From positions 1-21,551 of the forward strand of contig CAZRDB010000073.1 in assembly GCA_964598695.1 (NCBI GenBank): a stretch of DNA of 21,551 nt. The letters are read 5' to 3'. Under the pieces are notes generated by a model that worked only from the letters and a program-made list of their open reading frames with translations, had not been told where the DNA came from and did not search any database. Shown piece after piece: positions 6,882 to 14,573 of this stretch; position 1 is the first letter of the stretch; each line of letters opens with the position of its first letter. The position numbers were made by a program, and so were the translations under genes. Source of the DNA: CAZRDB01 sp964598695 (lineage in GTDB: Bacteria; Armatimonadota; Zipacnadia; UBA1398).

Positions 6882-9305
6882 ATGTCCGGTCTGCTGCTTG
6901 CCCTGGTACTGGCGGGGGGGCCGCTCGCGGCCGACCTGCCCGTCGCCGTGCTGGTGGAGCCGGGGCTGCCGGTCTACGGCGGCGCTCCGAGCATCCCACC
7001 CGGCCGGATCGTCGACCTGCTCGCTCGGCACGGTCTCGCGGCGCGCGCGGTGTCCGTGGCCGAGCTGGAGGCGCGGGGCCTCGACCCGACAGCATGTCCC
7101 GTCCTCGTCCTCCCCTACGGTAACTCCTTCCCCGAGCCTGCGAGGGTCGCGCTCCGGGCGTACCACGCCGCGGGCGGCTGCCTCGTGCTGTCCGGGGTGC
7201 CGTTCTGCCACGAGTGCGTGCGGGCGGGCGAGGGCTGGGTTGACCAGGGCCATGTCGACCGCTTCGGCCACGACGCCGCGGGGATCGGGACGGGAGGCTT
7301 CGCCGGTCCGGCTACGGGCGCGATGCAGGTCCTGAGCCCCAACTTCCAGCCGAACCCGCTCGGGCTGACCGGCGACATGCCGATCCCCGCGCCCGAGGCG
7401 CCGCGCCAGTGGCTCGATGCCGCGACGCTCGACCCCGCAGACGAGGTCATCCCGCTCGTCGGACTGCTGGAGCCCGGCACGCAGGCCCCGCACCCGGTCT
7501 CCGCGATCGTCCGGCACGGCTGTGTGGCGTTCCGCGGCGCGATCGACGTGTGGGCGGGCCAGGTGGCCCAGGGGAACGACGAGGCCGACGCCTACCTCGC
7601 GAGCCAGATGCTCGTCCGGGGCGTCGCCTACTGCCTGCGCGAGCAGGGCTCGCTCTCGCCGGCCGAGGCCGAGGCCGTCTTCGCCTCGGTCGGGCAGGTC
7701 GGGCGCCCCACGCCACCGCCCCACAACCTGCCGTACGTCCCGCAGCCCCGGCCGTGGGGCGAGACGTTCCTCCCGAAGTCGCCGCCGCCCGCCCGGCGCC
7801 TGCTGTACATCGACACGGCAGCGCTGGGCGCCGACGAACGGACCGCACTCGTCTGCCTGCAGGGGCTCACCAGCCGCGAGCAGCCGCGAATCTGGCTCGG
7901 CTTCCCCTGGAACAACCGCTTCTGGCTCGACTGGCACATCGAGAAGGGGTACCTCGAGGGCGTCGACGAGGTGGCGGACTGGCAGGAGCCCTTCCGCCGG
8001 TTCCGCGCCAGCTACCGGGGGGCCGTCGTGGCCGATCCGGCGCTCTACCGGGGCAGCCTGCTCGCCGCCAACGTCGCCGCCTGCGAGGACCTGATCCTCG
8101 CGACGCCCGAGCTGGCAGAGCGCCTGGAGATCCCCGTCACGGTGGACCTGCGCGGCCGTTTCGCGACCTACGCGGAGGGCATGGAGTGGGTCTGGCAGAC
8201 CTACGGCGACCGCCTCAGCCACCACCTCTGCGACTACCTCCACCCCGACCGGCTAGGGAACGGGGCATTCGCGTACGACATCCAGTGGCGGGCGCCGATG
8301 CTGTGGCCGTGCGGCCCGGTCGACGCGGGACTCCCGGGCGCCGACGCGGTTCGCGAGAAGCGCCTGGTCGCCGAGATCCTCTCGCAGATGGCGCCGAACA
8401 CGGCCGTGCTCGGCTTCCCCTACGCGGGCGAGGGGGTGGGGCTCGGCGAGGGCGGAGGCGTGGAGCTGGCGAGCCGCTACGGGGTCTCGCTGGTGTGCAC
8501 CGACTCGCTGGCGAACACCTGCGTGATGAGCGGGGTCGCCCTCGACCGCCTCGTCCAGCGGCCGCAGCCGGCCGCCCCTCCCCTCGAACGGGACAAGGTG
8601 TACATCGCGCTCGCGATGTCGGACGGCGACAACCAGAACACCTGGGTCGGCTTCTACAAGGGCTTCTTCGACAGTCCCCGCTACGGGGAGGTTCCGGTCT
8701 CGTTCGGGATGGGTCCGCCGATCCTGGACCTGATGCCGGCGGTGGCCCAGTGGTACTACGAGCACGCGGCCCCGGGGACCGAGTTCCTCGCCGACGTCTC
8801 GGGGATCGGGTACATCCAGCCGGCGAACTACGCGCGTGGCTTCCGGGAGCGGGACGCGGTGTTCCGCGGGTACCTCGACTGGACGCGCCGCTATCTCGAA
8901 CGGATGGACATGGGCACCCTCCGGACCATGGGCGGGGAGGACGATCTTCTGGCGCGGTACGCAACGGAGATCCCGGCGATGCACTCGCTGCTCGCGGACA
9001 TGGGCCGCTACTCGGGCCGGGAGGGGATCGACCACCTGACCTACACGCTGCCGGAGGGGATGCCGGTCTTCCGGGCGGTCACGAGCTGGCGCTGGGGCCG
9101 GGAGGGCTTCCTGCGGGAGGTTCGCGAGCAGGTGGGCGCCGAGCGGCCGGCCTTCGTGAACGGTTTCGTCCACTGCTGGACGTTCCCGGACATGGACGCG
9201 GTATCGCAGATCGCGGCCCAACGCGATCCCGACATGGTCTTCGTCACCCCGAGCCAGCTTGCCGCGCTCTACCGCGAAGCACAGGCGCGCGGTTGGGCGC
9301 GGTAG
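6882..9305 (+). CDS. Exported GxGYxYP-type putative glycoside hydrolase with N-terminal GATase-like domain
   Basis: This 807-residue protein starts with a short signal peptide (LLLALVLAGGPLAA) after GGGAG. Residues about 20-265 resemble a class I glutamine-amidotransferase/ThuA-like fold (VAVLVEP, VLVLPYGNSFP, AYHAAGGCLVLSG). No clear catalytic Cys-His pair is present, so the domain is probably a binding or structural one. From about residue 320 to the end it matches the GxGYxYP family, named for a motif seen here as G641IGYIQP647 (Gln replacing the second Tyr), with M579SDGDNQN and a late FVNGFVHCW segment also typical. The family is thought to act on carbohydrates, but I know of no firmly established substrate. 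The ATG at 6882 lies 10 bases after the phosphotransferase stop. An upstream extension of the frame is only the shadow of that gene. Confidence 0.82.
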   Translation: MSGLLLALVLAGGPLAADLPVAVLVEPGLPVYGGAPSIPPGRIVDLLARHGLAARAVSVAELEARGLDPTACPVLVLPYGNSFPEPARVALRAYHAAGGCLVLSGVPFCHECVRAGEGWVDQGHVDRFGHDAAGIGTGGFAGPATGAMQVLSPNFQPNPLGLTGDMPIPAPEAPRQWLDAATLDPADEVIPLVGLLEPGTQAPHPVSAIVRHGCVAFRGAIDVWAGQVAQGNDEADAYLASQMLVRGVAYCLREQGSLSPAEAEAVFASVGQVGRPTPPPHNLPYVPQPRPWGETFLPKSPPPARRLLYIDTAALGADERTALVCLQGLTSREQPRIWLGFPWNNRFWLDWHIEKGYLEGVDEVADWQEPFRRFRASYRGAVVADPALYRGSLLAANVAACEDLILATPELAERLEIPVTVDLRGRFATYAEGMEWVWQTYGDRLSHHLCDYLHPDRLGNGAFAYDIQWRAPMLWPCGPVDAGLPGADAVREKRLVAEILSQMAPNTAVLGFPYAGEGVGLGEGGGVELASRYGVSLVCTDSLANTCVMSGVALDRLVQRPQPAAPPLERDKVYIALAMSDGDNQNTWVGFYKGFFDSPRYGEVPVSFGMGPPILDLMPAVAQWYYEHAAPGTEFLADVSGIGYIQPANYARGFRERDAVFRGYLDWTRRYLERMDMGTLRTMGGEDDLLARYATEIPAMHSLLADMGRYSGREGIDHLTYTLPEGMPVFRAVTSWRWGREGFLREVREQVGAERPAFVNGFVHCWTFPDMDAVSQIAAQRDPDMVFVTPSQLAALYREAQARGWAR

Positions 9306-9341
9306 CGTCGTACCGCCCGCTCCCCGCGCGACGCGCGCTGT

Positions 9342-9350
9342 TGTAGACTG
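9342..9350 (+). promoter_or_regulatory. TGTAGACTG motif, candidate -10 region
   Basis: The nine bases TGTAGACTG lie 17 bases before the start codon of the two-module membrane protein. They contain a -10-like TAGACT. The identical nonamer recurs at 13373-13381 before the homologous one-module gene. No convincing -35 box is visible. It may be a promoter of an alternative sigma factor or part of a shared regulatory site. Confidence 0.3.
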
Positions 9351-9367
9351 GTTACGGAAGGGCGCAG

Positions 9368-11020
9368 ATGCAACCGAGAGGTGTGCTCGCCGTGGCCGCC
9401 GAGGGCCGGTTCCGTCGCGCGTACCGCTGGCTTCGGGCCGAGGAGGAGGGGCTCGGGCCCGATGGACGCACGCACCTCGTGCTCGGGCGGCTCGGGACCC
9501 TGTGCGTGGTCCTCGGGGTTCTGGGCTACATGGGGGCGAACCTGGCCGTCGGCTACTACGCGCTCATGGCTCTGCACATCACGGCCGTGCTCGGGCTCGT
9601 GGCCAATGTGGCGGCCTACGCCTGGCACCGGCGCCCCGCCGTGGTCTCGGGGGTGCTGGGCGGCATCGCGATCGTCGGGCTCACGACGGCCGTGGCGATC
9701 TCGCGGAACCTTGCCGTCGTTCTGCCCTGGTGGGGGCTCCTCCCGCTCGCCGCGGCGTTCGCCGTGCGCACCCGCTCCCAGGCCTGCGTGTGGATGCTGT
9801 GCATCGCGGCGACGCTCGCCCTGCACCTGTTCCTGGCCGATCCGACACGGTTCCACCTGCGCAACCCCGAGATCTCCTTGCTGATCTGCGTGGCCGACTA
9901 CGGCGTCGTCGTCGCCTCGTACATCCTCGCGCGCGGCCACTACCGGGCGGAAGCCGAACGGGCCGAGGCCAAGGCGGAGGAGTTGGGGGGGCTCCTGCCG
10001 GTCTGTGCGTACTGCAAGCAGATCCGCGACGATGAGGGCTACTGGCACCAGGTCGAGGCCTACCTCGCCCGACACACGGGCGCGTCACTGACGCACGGCG
10101 TCTGCCCGACCTGCCTCGACCGGCTCGCCGCCGACCTCGAGGGCCGGGACGCGCCCGGCCCGAGCACACAACCGCCGATCGCCCCGGCACGGGCGGAGCG
10201 CACTCCCCGCTGGGCCACGCCCGAGCCCGCCGATCCCCTTGCGGAGCGCTCGCTCGGCGGGGTCGGGCAGTGGCTCGGCCGCACCCCACCCGACCTCGGG
10301 CCCGAGGACGCGACGCGGCTGCTGGTGGCGCGGGCCGGGAGCCTGCTGATCATGAGCAGCCTGCTCCTGTACGCGGCTGCCGACGCCGCGAGCGGGAGCG
10401 TCGAGCTGATCGTGCCGTATGCCGGGACCGCGGTGCTGCTGGGGGCCAACCTGCTCGCCTACCGCCTCATCCGGCGCATCGATGTGCTGGTTCTGGGCCT
10501 CGGGGTGTTCACGCTGGCGGGGGAGACGGCCCTGGTCGCCCTCTCCCGCAACCTCGGCCTGGTCCAGCCGTGGTGGGGGCTGCTGCCGGTCGCCGGCGCG
10601 CTGCTCACGCGGGGCGCCTGGCAAGCCGCGGGCTGGGCGGTCCTGTGTGCGGTCGCGATGGCGGCGCACCTCCGGCTGAGCGAGGACGCCGCGTGCCGGC
10701 TCCCAACCCCCTGGCTCACGCTCGTGCTGGTGATGGCCGCCTACGGCACGCTGGCGGCGACGTACGTCGCCACGCGCGAGCGGATCCGCGCGCGGGCGGA
10801 GCAGGCCGAGGCCGCGGCGGCCGAGCTGCGCGCCCTGCTGCCGATCTGCGCCTACTGCACGCAGGTGCGCGACGACGAGGGCTACTGGCACCAGGTGGAG
10901 GTCTACCTCACCCACCACACGGGGGCCGACCTCACGCACAGCGTCTGTCCCACATGCCTCGAGCGGCTGCAGGAGGAGATCCGGGCGGCCTCGCGGGCCG
11001 CCGCGGGGGGCTATCCGTAG
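9368..11020 (+). CDS. Membrane protein with two tandem 6-TM plus CAYC/CPTC modules
   Basis: The 550-residue protein is an internal duplication. Each half has about six hydrophobic segments (about 43-190 and 310-465), with a conserved in-membrane motif PWWGLLPxA (at 120-128 in the first half). A short charged Ala/Glu-rich helix follows, then a cytosolic tail. The tail reads CAYC, RDDEGYWHQVE, YL, H, LTH, CPTC. Cysteines are at 213, 216, 246 and 249 in the first half and 494, 497, 527 and 530 in the second, and the spacing is identical. The arrangement suggests zinc or iron binding. The same kind of tail is known at the ends of many PAS/GAF and histidine-kinase proteins, where its function is unclear. 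GGAAGG lies 7 bases before the ATG. A signalling or metal/redox-sensing role is inference, as no catalytic domain is present. Confidence 0.85.
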   Translation: MQPRGVLAVAAEGRFRRAYRWLRAEEEGLGPDGRTHLVLGRLGTLCVVLGVLGYMGANLAVGYYALMALHITAVLGLVANVAAYAWHRRPAVVSGVLGGIAIVGLTTAVAISRNLAVVLPWWGLLPLAAAFAVRTRSQACVWMLCIAATLALHLFLADPTRFHLRNPEISLLICVADYGVVVASYILARGHYRAEAERAEAKAEELGGLLPVCAYCKQIRDDEGYWHQVEAYLARHTGASLTHGVCPTCLDRLAADLEGRDAPGPSTQPPIAPARAERTPRWATPEPADPLAERSLGGVGQWLGRTPPDLGPEDATRLLVARAGSLLIMSSLLLYAAADAASGSVELIVPYAGTAVLLGANLLAYRLIRRIDVLVLGLGVFTLAGETALVALSRNLGLVQPWWGLLPVAGALLTRGAWQAAGWAVLCAVAMAAHLRLSEDAACRLPTPWLTLVLVMAAYGTLAATYVATRERIRARAEQAEAAAAELRALLPICAYCTQVRDDEGYWHQVEVYLTHHTGADLTHSVCPTCLERLQEEIRAASRAAAGGYP

Positions 11021-11075
11021 GTTCCCGCGCGCAAGAGCGAAGGGCGACAACCCGCAGGGGCTTCCGGGGACCGCT

Positions 11076-11561
11076 CTACTCCGGCCGACCCGCCGCGCAC
11101 CGCGCGCAGGTGCCGTACAGGTCCAGGGTCACGCGCTCGGCCCGGAACCCGGCATGCGCCGCGCTCGCGCGCGTCCCGAGCGCCCCCAGGTCGAACTCCG
11201 GGGCCACGTCGATGATCGCCCCGCACCGGCGGCAGATCAGGTGGCAGTGGTCTGCCACATTGGGGTCGAAGCGCGCCTCGGCGAACCCCGGGGCCAGCTC
11301 GGCCGCGGCGCCCAGCTCGCCCAGCAGCTTGAGTGTGCTGTAGACGGTGGAGACGGCCATCATCGGGTAGTGCGCGGCGACGGCTCGGTGGAGGGCCTCG
11401 GCCGAGGGGTGGTCGTCACGACCGAGGAACTCGCGGATGACCGCCACACGCTGGGGGGTCACGCGGTGGCCGCGCGCGCGCAGCTCGTCGACCAGTCGTT
11501 CGAGTTGGGACTCGACCTCCCGGCTCGCGGGGGCCGCAACCGCTGTCTTGTCTCTCGCCAT
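11076..11561 (-). CDS. perR: PerR-like peroxide-responsive repressor (Fur family)
   Basis: This 161-residue Fur-family protein has an N-terminal winged helix (RVTPQRVAVIREFL, then STVYSTLKLL as recognition helix) and a C-terminal dimer domain. Structural zinc ligands are Cys110/Cys113 and Cys152/Cys155. The regulatory metal site aligns with PerR: His51, Asp99, His105, His107 and Asp118. The aspartate at 118 is the residue that distinguishes peroxide-sensing PerR from most iron-sensing Fur proteins, which have glutamate there. Divergence from a catalase supports the PerR assignment. The ATG at 11561 is chosen; an in-frame GTG at 11570 would add three residues, and neither has a strong ribosome site. 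It converges on the two-module membrane gene with 55 bases between them and no clear terminator. Confidence 0.88.
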   Translation of the reverse strand: MARDKTAVAAPASREVESQLERLVDELRARGHRVTPQRVAVIREFLGRDDHPSAEALHRAVAAHYPMMAVSTVYSTLKLLGELGAAAELAPGFAEARFDPNVADHCHLICRRCGAIIDVAPEFDLGALGTRASAAHAGFRAERVTLDLYGTCARCAAGRPE

Positions 11562-11582
11562 GGGGGGCACCCACTCTGCTAC

Positions 11583-11630
11583 TTGCTGCGTTATTACTAT
11601 TCATATAGAATAACGGACTGCACGTATCAA
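11583..11630. promoter_or_regulatory. Overlapping divergent perR/katA promoters with palindromic operator
   Basis: This is a strikingly AT-rich island in GC-rich DNA. Minus strand: TTGATA (11630-11625), 17 bases, TATATG (11607-11602) reads toward the PerR-like gene. Plus strand: TTGCTG (11583-11588), 17 bases, TAGAAT (11606-11611) reads toward the catalase. The two -10 boxes overlap. Over them lies the inverted repeat ATTC-ATATA-GAAT (11599-11611), inside an outer GTTATT (11590-11595) and AATAAC (11609-11614) pair. This has the composition of a Fur/PerR box. The best 7-1-7 alignment to the Bacillus PerR consensus is only partial, so the exact operator is uncertain. One bound repressor dimer could block both genes. 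Confidence 0.6.
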
Positions 11631-11659
11631 GTCAGTCCTCTTTGCTGCTCGGAAGCGCA

Positions 11660-11694
11660 GGAAGGTCTTCGCGTTGCACAGGGCGCAACCTTCC
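11660..11694 (+). other. Possible hairpin in the catalase leader
   Basis: The predicted katA transcript would have a leader of about 175 bases. Within it GGAAGG (11660-11665) can pair with CCTTCC (11689-11694), and TTGC (11674-11677) with GCAA (11685-11688), giving a ten-pair stem with an eight-base bulge. No known riboswitch motif is recognised. The rest of the 232-base perR-katA gap is GC-rich, with a good GGGAGGT ribosome site just before 11794. Confidence 0.25.
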
Positions 11695-11793
11695 GCGGGG
11701 TAGGCGCGCGGGGCCGCTCCTCGCTCCCTCCCCGCTGCGTACGCGGACGCGACCGCCTCGGGGGATGCCCCTGGGCACATCGGGAGGTGTCGG

Positions 11794-13299
11794 ATGTCGG
11801 ACGAACGAGATCGTCTCACCACCAGCTTCGGCGCGCCAGTAGCGGATGACCTGAACTCCATGACGGCAGGCCAGCGCGGTCCGGCTCTGCTCCAGGACGT
11901 CCACCTCGTCGAGAAGCTCGCGCACTTCGATCGGGAGCGGATCCCCGAGCGCGTCGTCCATGCCAAGGGCGCGGGCGCGTGGGGCACCTTCGAGGTCACG
12001 CACGATGTCACCCAGTACACCTGCGCCGCGTTCCTGAGCCGGATCGGCAAGCGGACAGAGACCTTCGCGCGCTTCTCGACGGTGGGCGGCGAGCGGGGCT
12101 CGGCCGATACCGCGCGCGACCCGCGCGGGTTCGCCGTGAAGTTCTACACGGAGGAAGGCAACTACGACTTCGTCGGCAACAACACGCCGGTCTTCTTCAT
12201 CCGCGACCCGATGAAGTTCCCTGACTTCATCCACACCCAGAAGCGGGATCCCGTGACGAACCTCCCGGACGCCAACATGGCCTGGGACTTCTGGTCGCTG
12301 ACGCCCGAGTCGATCCACCAGGTGACGATCCTGTTCTCCGACCGCGGCACGCCGTACGGCTACCGGTGCATGAACGGCTACAGCGGCCATACCTTCCTGT
12401 GGTACACGGGCGACAAGCATGTGTGGGTGCGGATCCACCTCAAGACCGAGCAGGGGATCCGCAACCTGACCCGACCGGAGGCCGTCAAGCTGGCCGGGGA
12501 GGACCCGGACTTCGCGACGCGCGACCTCTTCGACGCGATCGCGGGGGGGACGCCGCCGGCCTGGAAGGTCCACATCCAGGTGATGCAGCCGGAGCAGGCG
12601 GATGCCTGCCGCTTCGACCCCTTCGACATCACGAAGGTCTGGCCGCATGGCGAGTTCCCGCTGATCCCGGTCGGTCGGCTGGTGCTCGACCGCAATCCGG
12701 CGAACTACTTCGCCGAGGTGGAGCAGGCCGCGTTCTCGCCGGGCAACCTCGTGCCGGGGATGGCGCCTTCGCCCGACAAGATGCTCCAGGGTCGGCTGTT
12801 CAGCTACCCGGACACCCACCGCCACCGGCTCGGCGCCAACTTCCACCTGATCCCGGTGAACCAGCCCCGCGGCTGCCGCGAGCACAACTACCAGCGCGAC
12901 GGCGCGATGCGCACCGACGCGAACGGGGGCGGCGGGCCCAACTACTGGCCGAACACCGTCGGCGGGCCGGCGCCCGATCCCACGGTCGCGCCGCCGATGC
13001 TCCCGGTGACGGGGCTTGCGGGCAGCCAGCCGCGCGCCTACCCGCAGGATGACTTCGAGCAGGCGGGGGCGCTCTACAGCCGGGTGATGACGGACACCGA
13101 CCGCGAACACCTGGTGGGGAACATCGTCGATCACCTGGGCAAGGCCGAGAGCAGGATCCAGTTGCGGCAGTGCGCGCTGTTCTACCGGGCCCACCCGGAG
13201 TATGGCGCCCGCGTCGCGCAGGGCCTGGGCCTCGCGACGGCCGAGGTGGAGCGTCTGGCGGCGATGACGCAGGAGGAGCGGGTCGCGGCCACGCGGTAA
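11794..13299 (+). CDS. katA: Haem catalase, small-subunit monofunctional type
   Basis: This 501-residue enzyme converts hydrogen peroxide to water and oxygen. The core is complete: FDRERIPERVVHAKG with distal His56, FYTEEGNYDFVGNNTP with Asn129, FIHTQKRDP, and the proximal haem ligand Tyr338 in RLFSYPDTHRHRLG. Length and the short C-terminus place it with small-subunit (about 55-60 kDa) catalases; the large-subunit flavodoxin-like tail is absent. GGGAGGT lies 6 bases before the ATG. No signal peptide is seen, so the enzyme is cytosolic. It is divergent from the PerR-like gene and shares its promoter region, which fits peroxide induction. A strong inverted repeat follows the gene. Confidence 0.97.
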   Translation: MSDERDRLTTSFGAPVADDLNSMTAGQRGPALLQDVHLVEKLAHFDRERIPERVVHAKGAGAWGTFEVTHDVTQYTCAAFLSRIGKRTETFARFSTVGGERGSADTARDPRGFAVKFYTEEGNYDFVGNNTPVFFIRDPMKFPDFIHTQKRDPVTNLPDANMAWDFWSLTPESIHQVTILFSDRGTPYGYRCMNGYSGHTFLWYTGDKHVWVRIHLKTEQGIRNLTRPEAVKLAGEDPDFATRDLFDAIAGGTPPAWKVHIQVMQPEQADACRFDPFDITKVWPHGEFPLIPVGRLVLDRNPANYFAEVEQAAFSPGNLVPGMAPSPDKMLQGRLFSYPDTHRHRLGANFHLIPVNQPRGCREHNYQRDGAMRTDANGGGGPNYWPNTVGGPAPDPTVAPPMLPVTGLAGSQPRAYPQDDFEQAGALYSRVMTDTDREHLVGNIVDHLGKAESRIQLRQCALFYRAHPEYGARVAQGLGLATAEVERLAAMTQEERVAATR

Positions 13300-13309
13300 C
13301 CGCATCCAG

Positions 13310-13355
13310 GGGCCGGCCGGCAGACGGGCAGAAGGGCGCCTGCGCCGGCCGGCCC
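13310..13355 (+). terminator. Perfect 12-bp inverted repeat after the catalase gene
   Basis: GGGCCGGCCGGC at 13310-13321 and its exact reverse complement at 13344-13355 enclose a 22-base loop, 10 bases after the katA stop codon. The stem is all G and C, and no T-run follows, so it is not a canonical intrinsic terminator. Its position suggests a transcription end or RNA-stabilising hairpin between katA and the downstream membrane gene. Confidence 0.5.
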
Positions 13356-13372
13356 ACACTCGGCTCCCGTGG

Positions 13373-13381
13373 TGTAGACTG
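13373..13381 (+). promoter_or_regulatory. Second TGTAGACTG motif, candidate -10 region
   Basis: This is the same nonamer as at 9342-9350, here 28 bases before the GTG start of the one-module membrane gene. It contains TAGACT as a possible -10 box. No clear -35 box is visible. Its presence after the katA hairpin suggests the membrane gene has its own promoter. Confidence 0.3.
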
Positions 13382-13409
13382 CGCGGGGGGTCGAGAGGGT
13401 GTGGTTTCG

Positions 13410-14174
13410 GTGCGCAAGGCGGTGGCAGCAGTCGCGGCATGGGTCCGTGCTGAGCGCGAGGCGCTGGATCCCGAGGCGCGCGCGGCGCTCTCACTGGCGC
13501 GCCTCTGCGGACTGCTGATCGTGCTGGTCACGGCGGGCCTGATCGCCGGGAACCTCTCGATCGGCTACCGCGGCCTCATGCACCTGCACGTCGGCACCTG
13601 CGCCGCGATCCTGGCGAACGTGTTCGCCTACCCGCTCCATCGCCGGCCGGGGATCCTCGTCAACGGGCTGGGCGCGATCCAACTCGCGAGCACGACGGCG
13701 GCGGTCGCGATCACCGAGAACCTCGCCGCCGCGCTCCCGTGGTGGGGCCTGCTCCCGGTTGCGGCCGCCCTCCTCGTCCGGACCCGTCGCGGCGTCTGTG
13801 TCTGGACGATCGTGACGCTCCTCACGCTGGGCCTGCACGTGCACCTGAGTGATCCCGCGCGGTTCACGCTCGGGAAGCCCCTGGTGACCGTCGCGACGGT
13901 CGTGCTCGCCTACGGCGGCCTCGGTCTGGCGTATGTGGGGTCGCACGAGCGGATCCGAGCGCAGGCCGACGCGGCGGAGGCGACCGTCCGGGAGCTGCGC
14001 AAGCTCCTGCCGATCTGCGCCTACTGCAAGAAGATCCGCGATGACGAGGGCTACTGGCACCAGGTCGAGGCGTACCTCGTCGAGCACACGAGCGCGGAGC
14101 TGACCCACAGCATCTGCCCGGCATGCCTCGAGCAGGTGCATCTCGAGATCGATCGGCTCGCCGAGGGGCGCTGA
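13410..14174 (+). CDS. Membrane protein with one 6-TM plus CAYC/CPAC module
   Basis: This 254-residue protein is a single-module homologue of the protein at 9368-11020. It has about six membrane segments, ENLAAALPWWGLLPVAAA matching the PWWGLLP motif, a charged helix (ERIRAQADAAEATVRELRK), and the C-terminal tail with Cys203, Cys206, Cys236 and Cys239. The 33-residue offset from the first to the third cysteine is the same in all three modules. Between the cysteine pairs, RDDEGYWHQVE and LTH are invariant. GTG at 13410 is chosen because GAGAGGG lies 10 bases upstream; an in-frame GTG at 13401 is too close to that site. It follows katA after 110 bases with a hairpin between, so it probably has its own promoter. 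No enzymatic domain is seen. A metal- or redox-sensing role is inference. Confidence 0.82.
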   Translation: MRKAVAAVAAWVRAEREALDPEARAALSLARLCGLLIVLVTAGLIAGNLSIGYRGLMHLHVGTCAAILANVFAYPLHRRPGILVNGLGAIQLASTTAAVAITENLAAALPWWGLLPVAAALLVRTRRGVCVWTIVTLLTLGLHVHLSDPARFTLGKPLVTVATVVLAYGGLGLAYVGSHERIRAQADAAEATVRELRKLLPICAYCKKIRDDEGYWHQVEAYLVEHTSAELTHSICPACLEQVHLEIDRLAEGR

Positions 14175-14196
14175 GCGCCCGCCTCCAGTTACGCCT

Positions 14197-14246
14197 CCGA
14201 CCGGTCATCCACGAACACCTGGTCGGGCTCGGAGCGCGCGCCGCTC
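14197..14246. terminator. Hairpins in a convergent intergenic region
   Basis: Between the converging membrane gene (+) and the DUF167 gene (-), CCGACCGGT (14197-14205) pairs with ACCTGGTCGG (14217-14226) with one bulge. GAGC (14232-14235) pairs with GCTC (14243-14246). Neither has a T-run. They could serve as a bidirectional transcription end, but in DNA this GC-rich the evidence is only positional. Confidence 0.3.
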
Positions 14247-14258
14247 GGAGACCACACC

Positions 14259-14561
14259 CTACAGCCCCAGCCTCTCCCGCGCCTCCTCGGCCGAGAGGCC
14301 CTCGACGCGGATCGTCTTCTCGCGCGCCTTGTCGCCGCTCAGGAGCGATACCTGCGAGCGGCGTACGCCGAGAGCGCGGGCGAGGAACTCGACGATCCGC
14401 TTGTTCGCGGCCCCCTCGACCGGCGGGGCGGTTGTCCGCACGCACAGCCGGCCGTCGCGCAGGCCCACGACCTCGTCCTTGCTCCCACGCGGGAGGGCGC
14501 GGACGAGGAGCAGGCACCCGCCCGGCGCGTCCTGGACGTGGGGGGCCTCGGGCTCGGACAT
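14259..14561 (-). CDS. DUF167/YggU family protein
   Basis: This 100-residue protein matches the UPF0235 (DUF167, YggU) family, a small widespread alpha/beta fold of unknown function. Family landmarks are PRGSKDEVVGL, RLCVRTTAPPVEGAANK, and the SQVSLLSGDKAREKTIRV segment near the C-terminus. Length is typical. GGAGGGGAG lies just upstream of the ATG at 14561. The gene follows the CPBP protease stop by 12 bases on the minus strand, so the two form an operon. In other bacteria the family often sits near yggT or proC-type genes, which are not seen here. Confidence 0.9.
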   Translation of the reverse strand: MSEPEAPHVQDAPGGCLLLVRALPRGSKDEVVGLRDGRLCVRTTAPPVEGAANKRIVEFLARALGVRRSQVSLLSGDKAREKTIRVEGLSAEEARERLGL

Positions 14562-14573
14562 CGCTCCCCTCCC

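Noticed and set aside
11601..12050. Small minus-strand frame with a CALC motif opposite the katA leader and gene start
   Set aside because: It lies mostly antisense to the catalase, has no ribosome site or homologue that I recognise, and the CxxC is a single chance motif.
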